From Marinobacter salexigens (lineage in GTDB: Bacteria > Pseudomonadota > Gammaproteobacteria > Pseudomonadales > Oleiphilaceae): a stretch of DNA of 64,000 bases. Numbering within the stretch: the first letter of the stretch is position 1; every line of letters starts with the position of its first letter. The stretch covers positions 186,001 to 250,000 of the forward strand of contig NZ_NIHC01000001.1 of NCBI RefSeq assembly GCF_002806945.1, given 5' to 3'. Position numbers and translations under genes: made by a program. The notes beneath the pieces were generated by a model, which saw only the letters and a list, made by a program, of their open reading frames with translations, was not told where the DNA came from and searched no databases. Below are positions 53,648 to 62,833 of this stretch, piece by piece.

Positions 53648-53747
53648 AGCGGTAGCGACCACCCGGAATACGCAGTGAATGCATCCCTGCACGCTCGTCG
53701 AAAACCGTCCCTGGTTTTCGACGATTCCGGGTGGTCGCTGCCGCTCA
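53648..53747 (-). repeat. Palindromic GGA-loop element, copy C
   Basis: A 23-bp outer stem with one T-G mismatch (53648-53670 with 53725-53747) and a 54-nt core that reads on the minus strand. Hairpin 1 is an 11-bp stem with loop AGGGAC; hairpin 2 is GTGC-AGGGAT-GCAT; the core ends TTCACTGCGT. It sits 97 bp past the 3' end of the aidB-like gene and shares its orientation. Confidence 0.85.
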
Positions 53748-53843
53748 CCCTTTCGGGTTTTGGCATGCGCCACCTCGGCTGCGCGTAATGTCGGAGGCTG
53801 TGTTCCGCCTGCTTCCCAAATGAATCGTGAGATTCCGTTTTAC

Positions 53844-55544
53844 TTAGCCTACTACAGGCGTTGCCCTCTTGATAATAGCTGCAGCATCAATGCCTGAGGG
53901 CAGGTTGCCGTAGTTCATGCCGCCATTGGATTGTAGCCGAGAGGCACAGAAGGCATCGGCTACGGCTTTATCGCCGTTGCGTAGCAGCAGGGAGGCCTGC
54001 ATCACCAAGGCCAGGCGGTCTACCAGGTTGCGGGCGCGGTATTCGAAATCGCTGATGTCTGCGAAGTCATTTTGCAGTTGTGCCAGGAATTGGTCGAAGC
54101 GACGGTCTGCGCCTTTTGCTTTGGCGGCTTCCAGGAAGAAGGCGTCGAGGCTTTCTGGCTCTTTGTGGATGGCGCGCAGGGTGTCCAGGCATTGGATGTT
54201 GCCGCTGCCCTCCCAGATCGCGTTCACCGGTGATTCGCGGAACAAGCGGGGCATGATGCAGTCTTCCATTACGCCGCTGCCGCCAATGCATTCCATGGCT
54301 TCGTAGGCGTGGTTGGGTGTGCGCTTGCAAATCCAGTATTTGCCTACGGGTGTTGCAAGGCGAGCCAGCAATCGTTCGTGTTCCTGATCCTGGTTGTCGA
54401 GGGCGTTGGCGACTCGCAGTGTGTAGGCGAGTGCAGCTTCGTTTTCCAGAGCCAGATCAGCCAGTACGTTTTGCATCAGGGGCTGGTCGATGAGCCGGCG
54501 GCCGAAGGCGCTGCGGTGGCGGCTGTGGTGGGTGGCCTGTGCTACTGCCTGGCGCATGCCGGCTGAGCTGCCAATCATGCAGTCAAAGCGGGTCATGGCG
54601 ACCATTTCTATAATGGTGGGAACGCCACGGCCCTCTTCACCAATCATCCAGGCCAGTGCGCCGCGCAACTCTACCTCGCTGGAGGCGTTGGCGACGTTGC
54701 CCATTTTGTTTTTCAGGCGTTGTATCTGCCAGGGGTTTTTTGTGCCATCCGGGCGCCAGCGTGGCATCAGGAAGCAGGACAAACCACCAGGGGCCTGGGC
54801 CAGTACCAGAAAGGCATCGCACATTGGGGCAGAGACAAACCACTTGTGGCCAACCAGTTCATATGGCTGGCCAGGGCCTTTGGTTCCGGTGGGGTAGGCT
54901 AGTGTGCTGTTGGCGCGTACGTCACTGCCACCCTGTTTTTCGGTCATCGCCATGCCGATGGTTACCGAGCTTTTGTCGGAATCGGGTACGTTGCGGGGGT
55001 CGTAACTGTTGGCAAGAACTCGCGATTCCCAAGCTGCCGCTAATTCTGGCTGTTTGCGGATTGAGGGGATGGCTGCAAAGGTCATGGTTACGGGGCAGCA
55101 GTGTGCGGCCTCAACCTGGGAGTGCATGTAGTATTTTGCTGCACGGGTAACCTGTGCACCTTTACCCGGATTTGACCAAGGGCTACTGTGTAGGCCGTGC
55201 TCGAAGGCCGTACGCATCAGTTCGTGATAAGAGGGGTGGAAGTCCACCTCATCAATGCGGTGGCCAAAGCGGTCATGGGTGTTGAACTCGGGCTTGTTGT
55301 TGTTTGCCTTGAAGCCCAAATCAATGGTTGCGGCGCTGCCGGCAAGAGCGCCAAAGGCTGACAGGTCGCTTGTTGCCGTGCCAGCGCCTTCGCGTTGTAC
55401 AGCCTCCTGAAGTGCGACATCCTGTTCATACAGGTTGTAGTTCTCCAGCGCTGGCGGCTGGTTGATCACTTCGTGGGTGATCGCCAGGTAGCGATCTTCA
55501 TGGTTCTGTGCAGGTATTCCGACCTTTGCTTGCGGGGTGTTCAT
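53844..55544 (-). CDS. AidB-like acyl-CoA dehydrogenase
   Basis: 566 residues from ATG 55544 (AGGAG 7 nt away). MTEKQGGSDVRANST near 200 is the AidB-group signature; FDCMIGSSAGMRQAVAQATHH and ALEENEAALAYTLR-like blocks follow. AidB itself binds DNA and responds to alkylation; many homologues oxidise branched or medium-chain acyl-CoAs. The adjacent TetR regulator suggests a catabolic role, so I do not assign DNA repair. Confidence 0.9.
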   Translation of the reverse strand: MNTPQAKVGIPAQNHEDRYLAITHEVINQPPALENYNLYEQDVALQEAVQREGAGTATSDLSAFGALAGSAATIDLGFKANNNKPEFNTHDRFGHRIDEVDFHPSYHELMRTAFEHGLHSSPWSNPGKGAQVTRAAKYYMHSQVEAAHCCPVTMTFAAIPSIRKQPELAAAWESRVLANSYDPRNVPDSDKSSVTIGMAMTEKQGGSDVRANSTLAYPTGTKGPGQPYELVGHKWFVSAPMCDAFLVLAQAPGGLSCFLMPRWRPDGTKNPWQIQRLKNKMGNVANASSEVELRGALAWMIGEEGRGVPTIIEMVAMTRFDCMIGSSAGMRQAVAQATHHSRHRSAFGRRLIDQPLMQNVLADLALENEAALAYTLRVANALDNQDQEHERLLARLATPVGKYWICKRTPNHAYEAMECIGGSGVMEDCIMPRLFRESPVNAIWEGSGNIQCLDTLRAIHKEPESLDAFFLEAAKAKGADRRFDQFLAQLQNDFADISDFEYRARNLVDRLALVMQASLLLRNGDKAVADAFCASRLQSNGGMNYGNLPSGIDAAAIIKRATPVVG

Positions 55545-55546
55545 GG

Positions 55547-56179
55547 CTAACTCCTGGTGCCGGTCAACCCCTGTATGCAAAAGCAGATGATGGTGTCGAC
55601 CAGCAGGTCATGGTTATCAGTTTCGTTTGCGGCTATCTGCCCGGTCTGAGTTGGCGATAATGGGCCAACCAGGCTTTCCGCAATGGCGCCAACCAGGCAC
55701 GTGCTGCTTTGGCGGGCGTTCTGATCCGGAATGCACCCTTCTTTGATGCCTTCCCGAATCGCCTGTTCAAACAAGTCAGCGTAGGCTTTTCGATAAGCCA
55801 GTCGTTCCTCTTCAACTTTCGGGTCCACCGGTTCTGCAATGAGCGACCAGGCCATAACGGGGCCTTTCAATGCACGCTCGGCAAACTGCCGTAATGCTTT
55901 TCCCAGTTGTTCTATGGCGCTTCCCGGCGTTGCCAGAGCTTCCGTTACCTTGTCTATCTCACGCTGCGTGGCTGCCCGGAATATTTCGGCAAACAAGTCC
56001 TCTTTCGACTCGAAATGACGGTAAATCGTTCCCGTAGCGACATTGGCAGCTTTCGCAATGTGAGTAATCTTTGCGTTGCGAAAGCCGCCTTCCGCTACGC
56101 ACTTATAGGTGCACTCAGCGATCCGTTGGCGTGCGGCCGCTTTGCGCAGCCGCATCTTCTCGGTTTCACGGTAAGCCAT
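55547..56179 (-). CDS. TetR-family transcriptional regulator
   Basis: 210 residues. The HTH near the N-terminus (ITHIAKAANVATGTIYRHFESKEDLFAEIF) is typical; the C-terminal ligand domain is variable. The stop is 2 bp before the aidB-like start, giving a coupled operon, so it probably controls that gene and itself in response to an acyl-CoA. Confidence 0.92.
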   Translation of the reverse strand: MAYRETEKMRLRKAAARQRIAECTYKCVAEGGFRNAKITHIAKAANVATGTIYRHFESKEDLFAEIFRAATQREIDKVTEALATPGSAIEQLGKALRQFAERALKGPVMAWSLIAEPVDPKVEEERLAYRKAYADLFEQAIREGIKEGCIPDQNARQSSTCLVGAIAESLVGPLSPTQTGQIAANETDNHDLLVDTIICFCIQGLTGTRS

Positions 56180-56198
56180 TCCGGTTCCCTATGATTAG

Positions 56199-56212
56199 TG
56201 AATAATGATTCA
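56199..56212. promoter_or_regulatory. Possible operator of the TetR gene
   Basis: TGAAT-AATG-ATTCA, a 5-bp inverted repeat 20 bp before the tetR start in its only upstream gap. Short but well placed for autorepression. The rest of the 247-bp gap to the foldase gene shows nothing else. Confidence 0.35.
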
Positions 56213-56426
56213 TTCTTTGTTTTGAAGCAAATGCTTATTGCTTGGTCATGCGCTGTTTTTTAGAGCCATGAGTGAGGTTTTAGCTGGTCGGGGTTGGGCC
56301 TTGGCCTGTTTTTGCGCTGAGTCTCGGTCGCAAACCCTGATTCCGTTTATTATATCCGCGTAAGATGCTTCAACCCTGCTTACGGGATTGTCGCCAAGCC
56401 ACCCCTGGCCGGATCTGTCCTTTACC

Positions 56427-57458
56427 ATGAACCCTGCTTCCAGATACTCTTTTGCCATTCCCGTAATCATAGCAGTTGTGATTGCCCTCTGGCTGCTTGC
56501 TGACGGAGCCCAGGACAGGCCCACCTCTACCCGTTCTTCGGTCAGTTCCTCGGAGAAGCAAACCAATGGCCCCGATTTCTCCTCAGCGACCCCTCGAAAA
56601 CCCTCAAAACTGATTGGCGCTTCCAGCGAGTTTGATGTGCCTGATCAATTGCCAGATTCGCTGGCTGGCACCTCGGAACCCGGCGGATGGGTGATAACGG
56701 ATCGATTTGGGGATCTCGTTCCCACCGGGGAGTTGCGGCAGCTGTTTGAATACTACCTTTCGGCTTTGGGTGAAGAGGCGTTGCCGCAGTTGGTAGCGCG
56801 AATCCGGCAGGCACTCTCTGTATTGGAAGAGCCCGCAAGACAGCAGGCGCTTGACACCCTCGGCCGCTATCTCGACTACAAGCTTGCGCTGTCGGAACTG
56901 GAAGCTGCATACGGAGAAGCAGGGATTTCCAGCCCGGGGGAAATCGAGCGCCGGATGATGGAGATTCAGGCGCTGCGAAGAACCTGGATGGATGCACCTA
57001 CTGCAGATGCTTTTTTTGCCGACGAAGAAGCAATAGACCGCTTTCAGCTCACAAGGCGAAGTATTGGCCGGGATAATAGTTTGACAGAACAACAGCGTGA
57101 GGACGCCTTCCTTGAGGCTGAAAGTGCTCTGCCCGAACCCTTGCGGCAAGCCCGGCAGGAGACGCGTAAATTTGCACGCTATGAGCAGGCGCGAGAACAG
57201 ATGGCCAAGGATCCGGACGCTTTGCGAGCCTGGCGGCAGAAGGAGTTCGGGGATGAAGCTGCCCAAAGACTGGAAGAACTTGACGCAGAGCAGCAGGGCT
57301 GGAATAAGCGATGGCAGTTATACACCGAGGAGCGCAATGCTCTGAAGGCATCGGGTTTGGCTGAACCTGAGCGCGAAGAAGGTTTGAGACAGTTACGGGA
57401 AAAGTATTTTAGTGAAACCGAGCGTATTCGGGTCAGAGCTTTGGATTCCATACAGTAA
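56427..57458 (+). CDS. Lipase-specific foldase (Lif/LimK)
   Basis: 343 residues. A single N-terminal membrane anchor (about 7-25) is followed by a Ser/Pro-rich linker and then DRFGDLVPTGELRQLFEYYLSALGE; the motif RxxFEYYLSA is the Lif signature (RxxFDY(F/C)LSA). The helical tail, rich in Glu/Arg/Gln, wraps around its lipase. Foldases are membrane-bound steric chaperones for secreted class I.1/I.2 lipases and normally sit right after the lipase gene. No lipase is next to it here. Confidence 0.9.
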   Translation: MNPASRYSFAIPVIIAVVIALWLLADGAQDRPTSTRSSVSSSEKQTNGPDFSSATPRKPSKLIGASSEFDVPDQLPDSLAGTSEPGGWVITDRFGDLVPTGELRQLFEYYLSALGEEALPQLVARIRQALSVLEEPARQQALDTLGRYLDYKLALSELEAAYGEAGISSPGEIERRMMEIQALRRTWMDAPTADAFFADEEAIDRFQLTRRSIGRDNSLTEQQREDAFLEAESALPEPLRQARQETRKFARYEQAREQMAKDPDALRAWRQKEFGDEAAQRLEELDAEQQGWNKRWQLYTEERNALKASGLAEPEREEGLRQLREKYFSETERIRVRALDSIQ

Positions 57459-57578
57459 CAGAGTGCTCTGAAAAGCCTGTTTCCTGGACCAGCACATTGG
57501 CTGATGGTTATGTCAGGGCAAGTACCTGTATCCGTTGGTAGCCTGCAATCAGCGGCTTAGGCGGTGTATGATGGATGA

Positions 57579-58661
<1,083 letters not shown>

Positions 58662-58730
58662 ACCCGTTAATGGGCCATCTGTATTCTCCGGGAACAGCCG
58701 GGCGGTAAATCAGACAGGGACTGAAACACC

Positions 58731-60872
58731 ATGAGAGCGGAAATCGTCAGAAATCTCACAGCGGGTGGGGGGCAGAGCGTACCTGCCCCCATAGATATTC
58801 CACTCGAAGGCGAAGCGATTGATCTGGACGCCAGTGAAAACTACTTCAACCGTGAACTGAGCCAGCTTCAGTTCAACTACCGGGTACTGAAGCAGGCGCT
58901 TGATACCACGCATCCGCTGATTAACCGGCTGATTTTCTGCTGCATTTTCAGCAGCAACATGGATGAGTTCTTTGAAATACGGGTAGCCGGCCTGCGCCAG
59001 CAGATCAAGTACGGTCGGGAAACCCTGGGTGCCGATGGCATCATGCCGGAACAGGCGCTGAGTGAGATCAGTCGTGTTGCCCATGAATACATTGATGAGC
59101 AGTACGATATTCTGAATCATGTCCTGATTCCGGAGATGGAAAAAGAAAACATTCACTTCGTCCGTCGCCGTGAATGGACGCCGGAGCAGGCGAAGTGGGT
59201 GCGGACTTATTTTGATGAGGAAATTCTGCCCGTGGTCAGCCCGATTGGGCTGGACCCGTCGCATCCTTTTCCCCGGCTGGTGAACAAGAGCCTGAATTTC
59301 ATTGTTGAGCTCGACGGCAAAGATGCCTTTGGTCGTGAGACAGGCATGGCCATAGTGCCGGCACCCCGCTCCCTGCCAAGACTGGTGCGTTTGCCGGATG
59401 AAGTATGCAACGGCGGTGAGAATCTGGTTTTCCTGTCTTCGGTCATCCACGCCCATGCCGATGAGCTGTTCCCGGGAATGGAGATCAAAGGCTGTTACCA
59501 ATTCCGCCTTACCCGTAACGCCGACCTGGAGCTGGAGGACGATCTTGAAGATCTGGCCTCTGCACTGCGGGGTGAGCTACTTAGTCGTCGCTTTGGTGAC
59601 GGCGTGCGGCTGGAGGTGGCGGACAACTGCCCTCAGGAGCTGGTGCAGTTTTTGTTGACGGAGTTTGGTCTCGGGCAAAGAGATCTGTATCAGGTTAATG
59701 GCCCGGTTAACCTCACCCGGTTAATGGCCGTTACTGGCTTGGTGGATCGCCCGGATCTGTTATATTCCAGCTTTTCGCCCAGCATCCCCCGGCAGATCCG
59801 CAGCAAAGAAACCATATTTGATGCCATTCGAAAACGGCCAATCTTGCTGCATCATCCGTTTCAGAACTTCAGCCCGGTTGTGGATTTTCTGCGCCAGGCA
59901 GCAAAGGATCCGCAAGTGCTGGCCATTCGCCAGACCTTATACCGCACCGGCGCCAATTCGGAGATTGTTGAAGCGCTGGCAGATGCTGCCCGCCGCGGTA
60001 AAGAAGTCACCGTGGTTGTGGAGTTGCGTGCCCGATTCAGCGAGGCTGAGAACCTGGAGCTGGCAAGCAAGTTGCAAGAAGCCGGCGTTATAGTGGTGTA
60101 TGGCGTTGTGGGCTATAAAACCCACACCAAGATGATACTGATTGTGCGCCGGGAGGAAGGGCGCTTGCGTCGCTATGTGCATCTGGGAACCGGCAACTAC
60201 CATGCAGTCAATGCGCGCCTGTATACCGATTACAGTTACATGACCTGTGATGAGTCCATCGGTGATGACGTCAACAAACTGTTTCAGCAGTTGACCGGGA
60301 TGGGCAAAGCTTTGAAAATAAAAAAATTATTTCACGCACCCTTTACGCTTCACAAGAGATTACTCAGTCTTGTGGAGCGCGAAACGGCCTTGGGAGAAAG
60401 CGGGCGCATTATTTTCAAGATCAACGCGCTCACAGAAGTGCAGCTCATCAAAGCGCTGTACCGGGCCTCCCAGGCCGGGGTGCAGGTCGATCTGATAGTG
60501 CGCGGCATATGCAGCATCAGGCCCGGAATCCCGGGGCTTTCGGATAACATCCGTGTGCGCTCCATTGTGGGGCGCTTTCTGGAGCACACCCGGGTCTACT
60601 ATTTTGGTAACGATGGCAAGCCCGACGTGTATTGTTCGAGTGCGGACTGTATGGAGCGCAACCTGCTGAGCCGCGTTGAGACAGCATTTCCAATTGAAGA
60701 CCCGGAGCTTGTAGGGCGGGTTCGCGAAGACCTGGATACATATCTTGCGGATAACTGCCAGTCCTGGATGTTGCAACCAGATGGTAGTTACATTCAGAAT
60801 CAGCCGTCTGAAGGCGAGGAGCGAGTGGCTTCGCAGCTGGTTCTGCTGGAGCGCCTAACGGCTAAACCCTGA
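58731..60872 (+). CDS. ppk: Polyphosphate kinase Ppk1
   Basis: 713 residues. The N, H and C domains are in order: FSSNMDEFFEIRVAGLRQQIK near 75, LHHPFQNFSPVVDFLRQAAKDP near 375, and the catalytic YKTHTKMILIVRR and HLGTGNYH near 465-490, with the conserved His of YKTHTK as the phosphoenzyme residue. It makes polyphosphate from ATP at the membrane. No ppx follows; hemB lies 69 bp upstream. It adds polyphosphate storage to the phosphate genes of this window. Confidence 0.95.
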   Translation: MRAEIVRNLTAGGGQSVPAPIDIPLEGEAIDLDASENYFNRELSQLQFNYRVLKQALDTTHPLINRLIFCCIFSSNMDEFFEIRVAGLRQQIKYGRETLGADGIMPEQALSEISRVAHEYIDEQYDILNHVLIPEMEKENIHFVRRREWTPEQAKWVRTYFDEEILPVVSPIGLDPSHPFPRLVNKSLNFIVELDGKDAFGRETGMAIVPAPRSLPRLVRLPDEVCNGGENLVFLSSVIHAHADELFPGMEIKGCYQFRLTRNADLELEDDLEDLASALRGELLSRRFGDGVRLEVADNCPQELVQFLLTEFGLGQRDLYQVNGPVNLTRLMAVTGLVDRPDLLYSSFSPSIPRQIRSKETIFDAIRKRPILLHHPFQNFSPVVDFLRQAAKDPQVLAIRQTLYRTGANSEIVEALADAARRGKEVTVVVELRARFSEAENLELASKLQEAGVIVVYGVVGYKTHTKMILIVRREEGRLRRYVHLGTGNYHAVNARLYTDYSYMTCDESIGDDVNKLFQQLTGMGKALKIKKLFHAPFTLHKRLLSLVERETALGESGRIIFKINALTEVQLIKALYRASQAGVQVDLIVRGICSIRPGIPGLSDNIRVRSIVGRFLEHTRVYYFGNDGKPDVYCSSADCMERNLLSRVETAFPIEDPELVGRVREDLDTYLADNCQSWMLQPDGSYIQNQPSEGEERVASQLVLLERLTAKP

Positions 60873-60895
60873 TTTTTTTTACACGGAGAGAGTTC

Positions 60896-62182
60896 TTGAA
60901 AGCAAAGTGGATCATTGCCGGTGCCGGTGTACTGGTTGTCGCTGGCGCAATGCCGTGGGTCGTGGGTTATGTAACCGAGCAGCAGTGGCAGCAGGTTGCC
61001 CATGAACTGAATCAGTCGCAGCCGTTTATCCAGTTGCAGACCGAAGACTATCGCAGAGGCTATTTTGGCTCGGATATGAACGGTGTTGTAGAAGTGTTTA
61101 ATCCGGAGAACGCCGAAACCCGTCGAATAGAATACCGTGCAGGTGTAACCCACGGTATTACTGGCAGCTTTATTGATTTTGAGCCAGTTGAAGGCTGGGA
61201 GCCTGAAGGCGCCGACTGGTTTCAGGAGCGGCCGAGGCTGACGGTTGAGACGCGCCTTTGGGGCACCGCCGTGCTTGAGCTGGAAGTGCCGGCTATTGAT
61301 GTCAGCAACCCTGAGAGTGGTGAGTCACTGAGGACCAGCGGCGGTGTTACACGGATTGAAATTAACGACACCGGCTCCCGCGCTGAAGCCTTGGTTGTCT
61401 GGCCTCAAATCAGCCTCTCCGGGCCGGATATAGACATCCGTATAGACAACTTTCGAATTGAGCAGCATATGACTCATCTGGTGGACGGTGTCTGGACCGG
61501 AACCATGGATGCGTCAATTGCTTCTGTTGTCCTGGCGCCTTCAGAAGCACCCCGTGTAACCATTGAAGCATTGCTGGCGAGCAGTAGTACGGAAGCAAAA
61601 GATGGCGGGCAGCGTCTGGATTCCAGGTTGACGATCGAAGCAGAAAAGGTGCGCTTTGAAGATCAGGCCTATGGACCTCATAAGCTGGCCTTTGCTCTGG
61701 AAAACCTGGATGTTTCGAGCTGGGGTAGTTTGAGCACCAGCATGGCTGAGCTCCAGAGCCTGGCGCTGGCACCCAATGCCGGTGGCCGCGAAGTGTTCGA
61801 GCGACAGATGACGGCCATGGGGCAGGTGAATGCAGCCATGCGAAATCTGGCAGCAGCAGGATTTTCGGTGGGGTTCCCCGAGTTGGCTCTGGATACGCCG
61901 GAAGGGGCCATCACCGGAAATTTAAAGATCAGTCATCCTGAGCTGAGCGAAGCTCAGAAAGGCGACATGTTGATGGTGATGCAGCAACTTACCGGAGATA
62001 TGAACCTGAGTGTACCTGCTGCTCTGGTAGATGAATATCCGGCTGTACGTATGCAGCTCGCACCACTGGTCAAGCAGGGGGTTCTGGTTTCAGCCGGCGA
62101 CCAACTGATGCTGGCGGCGAAACTGAGCGACATGATAGTGGAGGTTAACGGCCAGGAAATCCCCCTGCCGCCGCTGTTTTAA
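60896..62182 (+). CDS. DUF945/YdgA-family protein
   Basis: 428 residues from TTG 60896, preceded by GGAGAGAG. MKAKWIIAGAGVLVVAGAMPW is an N-terminal membrane anchor. QTEDYRRGYFGSDMNGVVEV is the YdgA hallmark, and repeated beta segments (about 60-400) make up the periplasmic part. Family function is unclear. It is 23 bp after ppk and followed by a bidirectional terminator. Confidence 0.88.
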   Translation: MKAKWIIAGAGVLVVAGAMPWVVGYVTEQQWQQVAHELNQSQPFIQLQTEDYRRGYFGSDMNGVVEVFNPENAETRRIEYRAGVTHGITGSFIDFEPVEGWEPEGADWFQERPRLTVETRLWGTAVLELEVPAIDVSNPESGESLRTSGGVTRIEINDTGSRAEALVVWPQISLSGPDIDIRIDNFRIEQHMTHLVDGVWTGTMDASIASVVLAPSEAPRVTIEALLASSSTEAKDGGQRLDSRLTIEAEKVRFEDQAYGPHKLAFALENLDVSSWGSLSTSMAELQSLALAPNAGGREVFERQMTAMGQVNAAMRNLAAAGFSVGFPELALDTPEGAITGNLKISHPELSEAQKGDMLMVMQQLTGDMNLSVPAALVDEYPAVRMQLAPLVKQGVLVSAGDQLMLAAKLSDMIVEVNGQEIPLPPLF

Positions 62183-62201
62183 AAAGGACGTATACGCAAA
62201 G

Positions 62202-62223
62202 AAAAGCCCCGATCGGGGCTTTT
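62202..62223. terminator. Bidirectional terminator between the DUF945 gene and coaD
   Basis: AAAAGCCCC-GATC-GGGGCTTTT: a perfect palindrome with A and T runs on both sides, centred 30 bp past each of the two converging stops. Confidence 0.92.
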
Positions 62224-62242
62224 CGTGTTACTGGCGGATGTT

Positions 62243-62758
<516 letters not shown>

Positions 62759-62833
62759 TCAGCATTTAATGAGTTTCTGTAGCGCGTGTCGGAAGCCCGG
62801 CGCTGGTGCACCGCAAGCCGCCTGCCAATAATG

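Noticed and set aside
39989..53747. Insertion sequences or MITEs
   Set aside because: No transposase, no target-site duplication I can see, and outer stems are unrelated between copies, unlike the identical terminal inverted repeats of mobile elements.
53603..53897. Open frames on both strands around 53.6-53.9 kb
   Set aside because: They arise from the inverted repeat of copy C, where both strands give mirror-like peptides, and show no recognisable domain.
53844..55544. AidB as a DNA-alkylation response protein
   Set aside because: The family match is sound, but the neighbouring TetR gene and lack of ada/alk genes favour acyl-CoA metabolism; function left open.
56246..56566. 106-codon minus-strand frame
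   Set aside because: It overlaps the start of the well-supported lipase foldase and has no family resemblance.
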